Positions 1 to 7,870 are shown, counted from the first letter of the stretch. The stretch is DNA of 29,587 nucleotides from Synergistales bacterium (GCA_025997935.1 BNVG01000010.1:1-29587), one strand, 5' to 3'. The notes: generated from the sequence alone by a model not told the origin. Made by a program: numbers and translations.

Positions 1-34
1 GAACTGTGCTGATTATTCATGTCGGATTCTCCTC

Positions 35-66
35 TTTTAATGCTTACAATTTTTAATGCTTACAAT
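35..66. repeat. Perfect 16-bp tandem duplication
   Basis: The 16-base unit TTTTAATGCTTACAAT occurs twice back to back, at 35-50 and 51-66, without a mismatch. It lies about 340 bases upstream of the larA-like gene. It could be a recent slippage duplication or a doubled protein-binding site. No third copy was seen nearby. Confidence 0.9.
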
Positions 67-408
67 AAAGGTCATCTGACAAATTATCAACGTCTTTTCT
101 GTCCTAATTTAGGGGTTCATTATAGTCTCACTGATCACCACTCTTCTGTATTTTGCCGGGCATACGAAATGATACATCAGTACCGAAACATTATGTGATT
201 TATGTATGTATTCGCTCATCTTCTCCAACCTTTAGCGTTTTTTCTTAGTATATACTTTTTGCTAAAGACCTACAAGACGCAGCAGAGCTGCGGGGGAAAT
301 GACCCCCAGAGATTAAAGCAATATGTTTTCCGCAAAAGAATTTTGCCTTTTTTATACAATAAAGCTGGTAGAATTGTAAAAATTGTTTTAATTTAGGAGG
401 AATTATCT
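67..408 (+). other. AT-rich non-coding leader upstream of the racemase gene
   Basis: No convincing gene is visible in this stretch of over 300 bases. A 64-codon frame at 202-396 has no ribosome-binding site and no recognisable protein. It does hold two adjacent small hairpins at 278-307, a short palindrome CCTAA-T-TTAGG at 103-113, and a possible -10 box TACAAT at 355-360 without a good -35 partner. The strong AGGAGG at 395-400 belongs to the following gene. Confidence 0.5.
278..307 (+). promoter_or_regulatory. Two stacked stem-loops in the larA leader
   Basis: CGCAGC (278-283) pairs with GCTGCG (287-292) around a 3-base loop. GGGGG (292-296) can pair with CCCCC (303-307) around AAATGA. The two stems share base 292, so they either stack or compete. 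They lie about 100 bases before the racemase start and could act as an attenuator or leader RNA structure. I match them to no known riboswitch class. Confidence 0.3.
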
Positions 409-1692
409 TTGAGCGTGCATAGTTTGAAATTCGGCAAGGGCGCTTTCGATATAGATGTCCCGGACGAGTTGCTTTTGGGCGTTTTGAACAGCCACGAGAA
501 AAAACAGGCCGCGACTGAGCAGGCGGCGGTTCTCGAAGCTCTCGAAAACCCCATAGAATCGGCGCGTCTGCGCGACAAGGTGAAGCCGGGCGAGACGGTC
601 TGCGTCGTTGTGTGCGATTTTACGCGCTCCTGGCAGCATCCGGCGGCCTACCTTCCGTTGGTTGTGGACGAGATAAAAAAGGGCGGCGTTTCGGACTCGG
701 ACATTTTCTTCCTCGTCGGCACGGGGACGCACAGAGGGCATAGCGCCGAGGAGCATAAACTGCTGCTGGGCGATCTTTACGGCAAATACAAAGTCTACGA
801 CCACAACAGCTGGACCGACCCGATGACCGACTTGGGCGTGACGAGCCACGGCACGCCGGTGAAGCTCAACAAGCGGGCCACCGACGCCGACCACGTGGTT
901 CTCACGGGCGCTATAATCTACCACTTCATGTCAGGCTGGAGCGGCGGAAGAAAGGCCGTGCTGCCCAGCATCTCCTCTTACGAGACGGTGCAGGCAAACC
1001 ACAAGCTCTCGTTGCAGCCGGAGGCAGGGAAGGGGCGCAACTGGGCCTGCAACAGCGGCAATTTGGAGGGCAACGTGCTGCACCTCGACATGGTGGAGGC
1101 CGCCGCCAAGATAAACCCGACGTTTATGGTGAACGTCATCATGGGCGGGGACGGAAAAATCGGCTGGGCCGTCGCGGGACACTGGGAAAAAGCCCACAAA
1201 GCTGGCGTAGAGCTTGTGGACAGCATTGATAAAGTCTTTATACCGGAGCTCGGCGATCTCGTCATTTCCTCAGCCGTCGGATACCCCAAGGACATGACCC
1301 TCTACCAGTCCACAAAGGCGCTCTTCAACGCCGAGCCGGCCGCGAAGCCGGGCGGCTCGATAGTCATCGTGGCCGAATGCGCCGAGAACTACGGCGACGA
1401 GGAAATGCAGATGATGCTCCAAAAATACAAAAACTCGGAAGAGCGCGAAGTCGAGCTGAGGCGCGAGTTCACTATCGCGAAGTACGTCGGTTACTGTACG
1501 GGTAACACAGCGGAGCGATTCGACTTTCATCTTGTCACGGATATGGACCCCGCCTCTTTGGCCGGAACAGGCATAAAGGTCTCAAAGACGCTTGACGAAG
1601 CCCTCTCCAAGATTTACGCCGCGCGGGGCAAGAACCTCAAGACCTGGCTCATGCCAAGGGGCGCTTATACGCTGGCCGAGTTGCGTTCATAA
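409..1692 (+). CDS. larA: LarA-family nickel-dependent 2-hydroxyacid (lactate) racemase
   Basis: Protein of 427 residues of the LarA (DUF2088) family, which interconverts D- and L-2-hydroxyacids using a nickel-pincer (NPN) nucleotide bound covalently to lysine. The catalytic set is present at almost the positions known from Lactiplantibacillus plantarum LarA: His108 in GTGTH, His172 in YHF, cofactor Lys182 in SGGRK and Ni-ligand His198 in ANH, plus Asp70/Arg73 in DFTR. The length is typical for the family. The start is TTG, set by AGGAGG at 395-400 eight bases upstream. An aminotransferase follows 25 bases later, so the two are probably cotranscribed. The cofactor-making genes larB, larC and larE are not in this window. 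The substrate need not be lactate, because paralogues act on other 2-hydroxyacids. Confidence 0.88.
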   Translation: MSVHSLKFGKGAFDIDVPDELLLGVLNSHEKKQAATEQAAVLEALENPIESARLRDKVKPGETVCVVVCDFTRSWQHPAAYLPLVVDEIKKGGVSDSDIFFLVGTGTHRGHSAEEHKLLLGDLYGKYKVYDHNSWTDPMTDLGVTSHGTPVKLNKRATDADHVVLTGAIIYHFMSGWSGGRKAVLPSISSYETVQANHKLSLQPEAGKGRNWACNSGNLEGNVLHLDMVEAAAKINPTFMVNVIMGGDGKIGWAVAGHWEKAHKAGVELVDSIDKVFIPELGDLVISSAVGYPKDMTLYQSTKALFNAEPAAKPGGSIVIVAECAENYGDEEMQMMLQKYKNSEEREVELRREFTIAKYVGYCTGNTAERFDFHLVTDMDPASLAGTGIKVSKTLDEALSKIYAARGKNLKTWLMPRGAYTLAELRS

Positions 1693-1717
1693 ATCTAAAT
1701 AAGGAGTGATTCATAAT

Positions 1718-2869
1718 ATGGGTATTAAATTTGCAGCTGCCTACGCCAACCCTCAGCCTTCCGGGATGGTGAAGATATTTCAGGCCATCGAGAAAATGGA
1801 GGGGGTGCTGAACCTCAGCATAGGCGAGCCGGACTTCGACACGGAGCACGACATAATCGACGAGGCGGCAAAGGCCGCTCACGCCGGTTTCACGCACTAT
1901 CCGCCCCTACAGGGCTTTTTGGACGCGAGAGAGGCCGTATGCGGCTACTGGAAGCGCCATCACAAGCTGGACAGCAAGCCTGAAGAGGTTTTGTTCACCG
2001 CCGGAGCCATTCAGATTTCTTATCTCGTCATGCAGGCGCTTTTAGACAGAGGCGACGAAGTCATACTCATAGAGCCGTATTTTGGGCCCTACAGTTTGCA
2101 GGTGAAGAGCTGCGGCGGCGTGCCTGTGCCAATCAAGACCACGGAGGAAAACGGCTTCGCCCCGACTAAGGCCGACTTAGAAAAGGCCATCACGCCTAAG
2201 ACAAAGATAATTCTGCTTAACTCCCCCTGCAACCCCTCAGGCCGCGTCATCCCGCGCAAGCAGCTCGAGGAAATAGCGGAGTTGGCCGCCAAGCATGACA
2301 TTTTCGTGATAAGCGACGAAATTTACGAGTCATTAGTCTATAAGGGCGAGCATACGGCTTTCGCCACGCTCCCCGGCATGAGGGAGCGCACGCTTACGAT
2401 GGCCGGCCTTTCCAAGAGCCACTGCATGACGGGCTGGCGCGTGGGATACGCCATCGCCCCAGCCGCGCTGACCAACGCGCTCACGATAATCTCCGCGAAC
2501 GAGACCTACGGCCTGAACACCTTAGCGCAAAAGGGCAGCGCCTACGCCCTCAATACTCAGGACGCGAAGCTGATAGAACGCAAAAAGATATTTATCGACC
2601 GCATGAACACGACGGTGGCGCGCCTCAATAAAATGAAAGGCGTAACCTGCGCCTCACCGGAGGGTGCGTTCTACCTCTTCCCCAACATAAAGGGGACGGG
2701 CTACAAGAGCGAGGATTTTGTATGGAAACTATTAGAGGGCGCAAAAGTCGGCACGATCCCCGGCAACGCCTTCGGCGCGTCGGGAGAGGGCTACATCCGC
2801 ATAGCCTGCACTCAGTCGACAGAGGTCTTGAACAAGGCTATGGACAGAATGGAAGCGTTTTTAGGGTAG
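1718..2869 (+). CDS. PLP-dependent aminotransferase, class I/II (fold type I)
   Basis: Protein of 383 residues that transfers an amino group between an amino acid and a 2-oxoacid. Visible landmarks are the substrate loop LSIGEPDF (residues 33-40), NSPCNPSG (168-175), SDEIYE with the PLP-nitrogen-contacting Asp200, and the Schiff-base Lys233 in GLSKSHCMTGWRVGY. A C-terminal arginine in YIRIAC fits the alpha-carboxylate-binding residue. ATG at 1718 is preferred over GTG at 1706, because the Shine-Dalgarno AAGGAG (1701-1706) overlaps that GTG and is well spaced from the ATG. It follows the racemase closely. Together they could link 2-hydroxyacid and 2-oxo/amino-acid pools, which is an inference. 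The exact substrate cannot be read from the sequence. Confidence 0.9.
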   Translation: MGIKFAAAYANPQPSGMVKIFQAIEKMEGVLNLSIGEPDFDTEHDIIDEAAKAAHAGFTHYPPLQGFLDAREAVCGYWKRHHKLDSKPEEVLFTAGAIQISYLVMQALLDRGDEVILIEPYFGPYSLQVKSCGGVPVPIKTTEENGFAPTKADLEKAITPKTKIILLNSPCNPSGRVIPRKQLEEIAELAAKHDIFVISDEIYESLVYKGEHTAFATLPGMRERTLTMAGLSKSHCMTGWRVGYAIAPAALTNALTIISANETYGLNTLAQKGSAYALNTQDAKLIERKKIFIDRMNTTVARLNKMKGVTCASPEGAFYLFPNIKGTGYKSEDFVWKLLEGAKVGTIPGNAFGASGEGYIRIACTQSTEVLNKAMDRMEAFLG

Positions 2870-2873
2870 AACA

Positions 2874-2898
2874 TAGGGGCGGTAAACCGCCGCCCCTA
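2874..2898. repeat. REP-like GC-rich hairpin, possible terminator
   Basis: TAGGGGCGG at 2874-2882 pairs perfectly with CCGCCCCTA at 2890-2898 around a 7-base loop. It lies right after the aminotransferase stop. No T-run follows on the + strand, so it is a poor intrinsic terminator. It resembles the dispersed 'TAGGGGC...GCCCCTA' palindromes found as REP-like elements in many bacteria. Either role is possible. Confidence 0.5.
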
Positions 2899-2992
2899 CT
2901 AAAGAAAGCCAGTGCGGATGATTTGAAATGCACGAGCTTTATGGTATGCTTGATGCGTTATAGTCATAAGATGTGAAATGGAGATGTTTATT

Positions 2993-3259
2993 GTGGCTGA
3001 TACCATCAATGTAACGATACGTCTTGACAGGGACGCAAAAGAAAACGCCGAAAAGCTGTTTGCCGATCTCGGCATGAATTTATCCACCGCGTTTAATGTA
3101 TTCGCCCGTCAATCCCTGCGGCAAGGCAAAATTCCGTTTGAAATTTACGACCCTTTTTACAGCGAGAAAAACCAAGCGCGTTTGAAAAGGGCAGTCGAGG
3201 ATGCGGAAGCCGGGAAAAATCTCAGCGTTCACGAACTCATAGAGGCTGAAGATGAATAA
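2993..3259 (+). CDS. RelB/DinJ-family antitoxin
   Basis: Protein of 88 residues if translation starts at GTG 2993, or 93 residues from ATG 2978. The opening ADTINVTIRLDRDAKENAEK and the following GMNLSTAFNVFARQ match the ribbon-helix-helix N-terminus of RelB/DinJ antitoxins, which bind DNA as dimers and cover a partner toxin with their C-terminus. GTG 2993 is preferred because GGAG at 2980-2983 is about 9 bases upstream and family members usually begin M-A-D-T. The stop codon overlaps the ATG of the following toxin remnant, the usual toxin-antitoxin arrangement. The antitoxin looks intact although the toxin is broken. Operon autoregulation would be expected from the family. Confidence 0.88.
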   Translation: MADTINVTIRLDRDAKENAEKLFADLGMNLSTAFNVFARQSLRQGKIPFEIYDPFYSEKNQARLKRAVEDAEAGKNLSVHELIEAEDE

Positions 3260-3394
3260 GGTATGGCATGATCTGGCATGGGAGGATTATCTGCACTGGC
3301 AGACGCAGGACAAAAAACCTTGAAGCGCATCAACAATATCCTAAAAGACATTGACCGCAATCCGTTCATCGGCTTTGGCAAACCCGAACCGTGA
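3252..3394 (+). pseudogene. yoeB: YoeB/Txe-family toxin, frameshifted and truncated
   Basis: The reading frame opens with MNKVWHDLAWEDYLHWQTQD, a clear match to the N-terminus of YoeB/Txe, the ribosome-dependent mRNA endonuclease. It stops at 3321-3323. Directly after the six-A run at 3312-3317 the match continues in the next frame as TLKRINNILKDIDRNPFIG, followed by FGKPEP, as if one A were missing. That frame stops at 3392-3394. Catalytic Glu46 in KPEP is still there, but the C-terminal third with the usual Arg65 and His83 is not recognisable. Two lesions make a single sequencing error an unlikely full explanation. The gene overlaps the antitoxin stop codon by 8 bases. Confidence 0.85.
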
Positions 3395-3488
3395 AAACCG
3401 CGCCGCACATGCCTCCTAAACGCAAACTGACTTTTTCAATTCATAAATATTTTTATCCCGATAACAGAATCTCTTTGATCTTTTGCGG

Positions 3489-6350
3489 CTATCCTCGGAT
3501 GAGGCTGATGACGGTTTGCGGAAGCTGGTTCGCCTGAGCGAGCATAGAGGTACCGGATTGCATTAGAATCTGTAGTCTCGTGAAGTTCAGCATCTCTTTA
3601 GACATATCGGCGTCTCTGATACGGCTTTCCGCTGCCGTCGTGTTTGTAGAGGCGACCTTCAGATTGGTTACGGTGTGTTCTAACCTGTTCTGATACGCGC
3701 CGAGCAAGGCGCGCTGTTTTGAGACTTTGGTGATGGCGGCGTCGAGCCTCATGATGGCGCGGGAGGCGAGCTCTCTTGAGACGACCAATATGCCGTCAAG
3801 CCCCAAAGCTGACGCGCTCATATTGCCCAAGCGTATCGTCAGGGCTTCCTGTTCGTTCGCTCCTACCTGCAACACTGTTTCGTTGTTCGCTATGTGAACT
3901 ATAGTCGTGTAGGGTTCTGAGATTTGGGAGAAATTGTAGCTTTTAGTCCTCTCGTTCCATGTCACGTTAATATTAGCCAAAGGATTAAACTTCACGTCTA
4001 TATTGTCGGTTACGGCTCCGTATATTACGTTGCCGGATACCTTTTGAGGCGAGTTTGCCATATTGCCCGTGTGGGCGTCGTAGACTGTGACGGTGAACTC
4101 GCTTTCTTTTGACTGTTGGATTGTGTTGAGGCCGAGGGCTTGAAGTACGTCCTCGTCACCTGAAAAATACAATTCGCCGCCCGCGCCGGGTATGGCACTG
4201 CGGACGAGCATTGTGGCGTAGTATTTGTAGCCTATGATTTCTTTAGGCGCTACAATTGATTTGCCGTCGGAGTCGAGGACATGTTTGCCGTCGTCGTCAA
4301 GAACATAAGCAAACTCACTGTATATAGGTTCGACCTCATAAATACTCTCAGACGTGTTTTCTGTTCCGTCCGCTATTGTGCAGAATTTGCTCGCGTTATC
4401 TGTATATACGCTATGGCCTAAGCCAAAAGCTATGGCGCTATTGATTTTATCAGCAACGTCGTACATCGTGTCAGATGCGTAGAGAGTCACGGACGTACTC
4501 TTGCCGTCACCCTGATAAATGGTGATGTTTTGAGGTTGCCGAACAGTGAAGAGACCGTTAGCGTTGTGGAACTTGGTTATGTAAGTAAGCTCAGTATATA
4601 TTGTCTCTATTTTCTCGACGACTATTTTTGGAACCCCGTCAATATTAGCTATCGCGCCGGTTCCTCCCGTCGCGGTTATAGTGGCGTTTGTTTGTATCCA
4701 ACCTGGGACGGTGACCGGAGTGCCAAGGTCATAGCTGCCATTTTTAATCAAGATATCAGCGCCGGCACCGTTTCGACCACCGCCGATACCCGTTCCGCCG
4801 TCGCCGCCGATGGCGGTTCCGCTGCCGCCGAATATCTGTATTGTGCCGCCTGCGCCACCTCCACTGCCGCCGTACCCGCCGCCGATACCCGCGCCGCCGT
4901 CGTTACCGCCCTGCGCGGCAAAAGTGCCGCCGACTATCGCTATAAAACCACCGTCACCGCCAACGTAGGAGCCGCTACTTCCGCCACCGCCGATACCTGC
5001 ACCACGATCACCGCCGTTTGCCGCGATTGTGCCGCCGCTTATGGTTACGGCACCACCATTACCGCCGTCGCCACCGCCGATACCCGCGCCAAACTGGCCG
5101 CCGTTTGCTGTGACTGTGCCACCATTTATGGTTATAGTACCGCTGTTACCGCCAATGTTGCCACCACCGCCGGATCCGCTTCCACCACCGCCGATACCTG
5201 CGCCATAAATACCGCCGCTTGCTGTGATTGTGCCATCGCTTATGGTTATAGTACCGCTACCAATGCCGTCGCCACCACCGATACCGGCGGAGCCATAGCC
5301 GCCCATTGCGGATAATGTACCGGAACCATTAATGGTCAATGTAGAATTTACCGGCGCTTCGATCCCGGCACGACCAGATCCGCTGCTGAGCGTATTTGTT
5401 CCCTCTAAATAAAGATTGACCGTCGCGCCGGTCATGTTAAACGCGCTACCACCGGTTGCGTTAATGCCAACGCCAGACAGGATGATATTTGCTGTGATGC
5501 CGCTCGCAACGACAATACGGTTGGTGGTTGTAGTACCCGTAATTTCAATAGCGTCACTGCCAGTGATGGTAAGCACGCCGGTTGCAGAATTAAAATTCCA
5601 GCCTGCACTGGGGACGGGGACTACTGGTGCGTTGATGTCGATAGGGGAACCCAAAGGCGTCGGTGTCGGAGGAGCCGGAGGTGGAGAAGTTGGAGGATTC
5701 ATGGGAGTTATGTAAGTAGGGTCTGGCGACGATTCTGACATTATCACCGTCTTTATCTCATCCCGCGACACCTCATAGATATTGCTCTTCTGTACCTGAG
5801 CCGCGCCGGGGTTGGTGGTTATATTTATCTTGTAATTGCCCTCAGTTGATATTTTTTGACCGAATTGGTCTTTTTCGCTCCCGCGCGCGACTACCGCCGC
5901 CGAGAGTTTATCGCTCGACCATAACGTGGAGGCGTCGCCGTTTAGGAGAAGTTTTTTATTGAACTGCGTCGTGTTCGCTATTCTGTTTATTTCATCTTTG
6001 AGCTGGTCTATTTCGCCCTGTATGTATGTACGGTCTGTAGCGGTGATCGTGTCATTGGCCGCCTGAACCGTGAGTTCACGGATTCTTTGAAGGATAGAGT
6101 GTACCTCGGTAAGAGCACCCTCGGCTGTTTGAATCATAGATATACCGTCTTGAGAGTTGCGTATGGCTTGGTCGAGGCCGCGAATCTGAGCGCGCATTTT
6201 TTCGGAGATGGCGAGCCCCGCAGCGTCATCTGCGGCCATGTTTATACGTAAGCCCGTAGAGAGGTTACGGATGGTCTTTTGAAGTTGGTTGTTCGTATCG
6301 TTCAAAGCATTAAGCGCGTAAAGCGCCGGTATGTTGTGGTTGATGCGCAT
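3489..6350 (-). CDS. fliC: Flagellin with large glycine-rich repeat insertion
   Basis: Protein of 953 residues; ordinary flagellins have about 270-500. The N-terminal D0/D1 region (1 to about 195) is typical: [37 protein letters not shown] and the QTAEGAL helix. The C-terminal D1/D0 (about 855-953) is also typical, with [31 protein letters not shown] and the end SLIRG. Between them lie a Pro/Thr linker (214-235), a beta-rich segment (about 245-345), six GAGIGGG repeats (351-545) and a second variable domain (about 585-850). The repeat part resembles surface proteins with parallel beta-helix or carbohydrate-binding repeats. ATG 6350 is chosen because GGAAGGTGGAG precedes it and families start MRINHN. 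It would be exported by the flagellar type III apparatus and polymerised into the filament. Confidence 0.93.
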   Translation of the reverse strand: MRINHNIPALYALNALNDTNNQLQKTIRNLSTGLRINMAADDAAGLAISEKMRAQIRGLDQAIRNSQDGISMIQTAEGALTEVHSILQRIRELTVQAANDTITATDRTYIQGEIDQLKDEINRIANTTQFNKKLLLNGDASTLWSSDKLSAAVVARGSEKDQFGQKISTEGNYKINITTNPGAAQVQKSNIYEVSRDEIKTVIMSESSPDPTYITPMNPPTSPPPAPPTPTPLGSPIDINAPVVPVPSAGWNFNSATGVLTITGSDAIEITGTTTTNRIVVASGITANIILSGVGINATGGSAFNMTGATVNLYLEGTNTLSSGSGRAGIEAPVNSTLTINGSGTLSAMGGYGSAGIGGGDGIGSGTITISDGTITASGGIYGAGIGGGGSGSGGGGNIGGNSGTITINGGTVTANGGQFGAGIGGGDGGNGGAVTISGGTIAANGGDRGAGIGGGGSSGSYVGGDGGFIAIVGGTFAAQGGNDGGAGIGGGYGGSGGGAGGTIQIFGGSGTAIGGDGGTGIGGGRNGAGADILIKNGSYDLGTPVTVPGWIQTNATITATGGTGAIANIDGVPKIVVEKIETIYTELTYITKFHNANGLFTVRQPQNITIYQGDGKSTSVTLYASDTMYDVADKINSAIAFGLGHSVYTDNASKFCTIADGTENTSESIYEVEPIYSEFAYVLDDDGKHVLDSDGKSIVAPKEIIGYKYYATMLVRSAIPGAGGELYFSGDEDVLQALGLNTIQQSKESEFTVTVYDAHTGNMANSPQKVSGNVIYGAVTDNIDVKFNPLANINVTWNERTKSYNFSQISEPYTTIVHIANNETVLQVGANEQEALTIRLGNMSASALGLDGILVVSRELASRAIMRLDAAITKVSKQRALLGAYQNRLEHTVTNLKVASTNTTAAESRIRDADMSKEMLNFTRLQILMQSGTSMLAQANQLPQTVISLIRG
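4718..5300 (-). repeat. Six in-frame GAGIGGG repeats within the flagellin gene
   Basis: Six degenerate units of about 28-38 codons each contain an (S/G)(A/T)GIGGG core, a glycine-rich stretch, a short strand such as TITI, VTIS or IAIV, and GGT.TA.GG. Protein residues are about 351-545. The spacing of strand and turn fits one beta-helix coil or pair of coils per unit. On the DNA level this gives a GCC/CCG-rich repetitive tract that could recombine or slip and change repeat number. Confidence 0.85.
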
Positions 6351-6372
6351 AAAAACTCCACCTTCCAAGTGT

Positions 6373-6437
6373 CGGTGTAATGAATTACAATATTCTCTAT
6401 TAGATAGTTTAACGCAAAATTCTTAAAAAGGGGAAAA
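6373..6437 (-). promoter_or_regulatory. Probable flagellin promoter region, similar to the segment at 6913-6970
   Basis: Reading on the minus strand, this segment contains TTAAGAATTTTGCGTTAAAC followed by TATC, and it ends near TTACACCG, before the flagellin ribosome-binding site. A second copy with the same order of blocks lies upstream of the nucleotidyltransferase gene. A good sigma-28 -10 box (GCCGATAA) is not present. The TAAACT could be a -10 element of a different type. The promoter role is inferred from position and the duplicated sequence. Confidence 0.4.
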
Positions 6438-6469
6438 ATATTTGTGAGTGGTCTCCTTTAATGATTTCG

Positions 6470-6892
6470 TTATTGGCGTGATGGCGGATATATGTTCCGA
6501 ACGCCGTTGTCTGATCTTCGTCCCATGAGGAAGCCGCAAGCAGACGAACAACGCGGGACACTGGAATTTCTATGAGACTCAGTTCCGAAGCTACGAAGCC
6601 AGGAAGCCTTTTCATAAATTTTAATTCCCTCGGAACGTATGACATGCACTATCGAAAGAGGCTCGTCCATTTCTACAAAATCAAGAGGTTTATGGCAGTT
6701 AGCGTAAATAAGATCAAACAACTCGCTGTACATTTCCCAGGCTGTCGCTCTGTCAATTCCTTCGACCCCAAGATCAATATCTCCCGTGTCGTCTTCCTCT
6801 AAACGCAAAGAGGAACCAAAAAGCCAAAGGCTTCTGACGTTATATTTTTTTGCACATTCAATCAATATTTTTTCAGTTTCCTGCCTCAGCAT
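6470..6892 (-). CDS. MNT-type nucleotidyltransferase domain protein
   Basis: Protein of 140 residues. The first 95 form a minimal nucleotidyltransferase: LFGSSLRLEEDDTGDIDLGV (24-43) holds the GS motif and the two metal-binding aspartates Asp38 and Asp40, and Asp71 in LDFVEM is a likely third. Such MNT proteins often act as antitoxins of HEPN RNases by adding AMP, but no HEPN gene is visible here. Residues from about 95 on (SWLRSFGTESHRNSS...) look unlike the family, which usually ends near IYE, so the tail may be out-of-frame readthrough. A 68-codon frame at 6409-6615 overlaps in another phase (MKRLPGFVASELSLIEI) and could be the remains of a partner. The gene sits between two similar promoter-like segments. 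Target unknown. Confidence 0.72.
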   Translation of the reverse strand: MLRQETEKILIECAKKYNVRSLWLFGSSLRLEEDDTGDIDLGVEGIDRATAWEMYSELFDLIYANCHKPLDFVEMDEPLSIVHVIRSEGIKIYEKASWLRSFGTESHRNSSVPRCSSACGFLMGRRSDNGVRNIYPPSRQ

Positions 6893-6912
6893 GTTCGATT
6901 CGCCTCTCTTTG

Positions 6913-6970
6913 CGGTGTAACATATAAAATACTTTTATTGATAATTTAGCATAAAATTCTTAAAAGTGGG
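6913..6970 (-). promoter_or_regulatory. Second copy of the flagellin-type upstream segment
   Basis: On the minus strand it reads CTTTTAAGAATTTTATGCTA, then AATTATC, and later TTACACCG just before the nucleotidyltransferase gene. The same blocks occur in the same order and nearly the same spacing at 6373-6437. TATGCTAAAT has the form of an extended -10 promoter. The relation may reflect duplication of the flagellin promoter or an insertion event. Confidence 0.4.
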
Positions 6971-7044
6971 TGTTGTTTTTGAATAACTGCGGAGGTGAAG
7001 TTATGTAGCGCATAGCCAAGGAAGAATCTATGCGGCCTATCATC

Positions 7045-7860
7045 TCAGGATTTTAACATCGCAATCACGCTGAAAACCGCAAAGGCCGCCATATTCGCGG
7101 CCACCACGCTTGCCCCGGCGGGCGTGTAAAACAGGCAGGACAAGATAATCCCGGCCAAAAAACATGTGACGGACAGAACGGCGGAGCATATTACGACAGA
7201 TTTGAATTTTTTGAACACCCGCATAGACGTGATGGGCGGAAAAATTATCAGGCTCGTTATCAAAAGCGCGCCCATCATCCTCATACCGAGCGTTATGGTC
7301 ATAGCCGTAAGGAGAGCTATGACCACGTTATAAGCGCCGGCGTCAATCCCGCAGGCGCGGGCGAACGTCTCGTCAAACGTAACGGCAAAAATCCCGTCGT
7401 AGCAGAGGACGAACATCACTATCAACACAACGGACAAAAACAGGCAAAGATACGTGTCCGCCTCGCTTATAGACAGGATGCTACCGAACATATAGTTGTA
7501 AACGTCCACGTTCATGCCGCTTGTCTTGGATATGACAATCGCCCCCAGAGCCAGCGAACTTGTCGATACCAGCGCTATGGCGGCGTCGCCCGCTATCTTC
7601 CCATCCTCCGATAAGCGAAGTAGCAAAAACGCCGCCCCTCCCACTACGGGAATGGCGACGGCCAAAGGCGCGGCGTGAAGCGCGAAGGCCACGACCAGCG
7701 CGCCGAAGCCGACGTGAGACAATCCGTCCCCTATCATGGAACAGCGCCTCAGCACCAAACTCACGCCGAGGAGCGCGGCGCAGAGCGATATTAGCGAGCC
7801 AGCCAAAGCCGCGCGTATCATAAATGCGTAAGAAAATACTTCGATAAGATTATCTAACAT
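7045..7860 (-). CDS. znuB: Zinc/manganese-type ABC transporter permease (ABC-3 family)
   Basis: Protein of 271 residues, almost entirely hydrophobic, with about eight predicted membrane segments. It contains the family stretch LRRCSMIGDGLSHVGFGA near residue 37 and GMRMMGALLITSLIIFPP around 205, both typical of ZnuB/TroC/MntB permeases. It forms the inner-membrane channel for metal passed on by the binding protein. It is the last gene of a binding protein, ATPase, permease unit and starts 10 bases after the ATPase stop. The sequence does not settle whether the metal is zinc or manganese. Confidence 0.9.
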   Translation of the reverse strand: MLDNLIEVFSYAFMIRAALAGSLISLCAALLGVSLVLRRCSMIGDGLSHVGFGALVVAFALHAAPLAVAIPVVGGAAFLLLRLSEDGKIAGDAAIALVSTSSLALGAIVISKTSGMNVDVYNYMFGSILSISEADTYLCLFLSVVLIVMFVLCYDGIFAVTFDETFARACGIDAGAYNVVIALLTAMTITLGMRMMGALLITSLIIFPPITSMRVFKKFKSVVICSAVLSVTCFLAGIILSCLFYTPAGASVVAANMAAFAVFSVIAMLKS

Positions 7861-7870
7861 ACTTATAGGC

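Noticed and set aside
202..396. 64-codon open frame upstream of the racemase
   Set aside because: No ribosome-binding site, no recognisable protein features, and it overlaps the leader stem-loops; likely chance.
3400..3488. Possible C-terminal remainder of YoeB ([13 protein letters not shown] on + strand)
   Set aside because: Only a loose resemblance to the last strand of YoeB, and it runs into the flagellin end; too weak to include.
4740..5310. Repeated GCCGCC-rich units that could suggest a CRISPR-like array
   Set aside because: Units are in frame within a protein, of uneven length and without unique spacers; they are coding repeats.
4530..5315. 261-codon frame opposite the flagellin repeats
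   Set aside because: It is an antisense shadow of the glycine-rich tract; its alanine/threonine pattern simply mirrors the GCC/ACC repeats.
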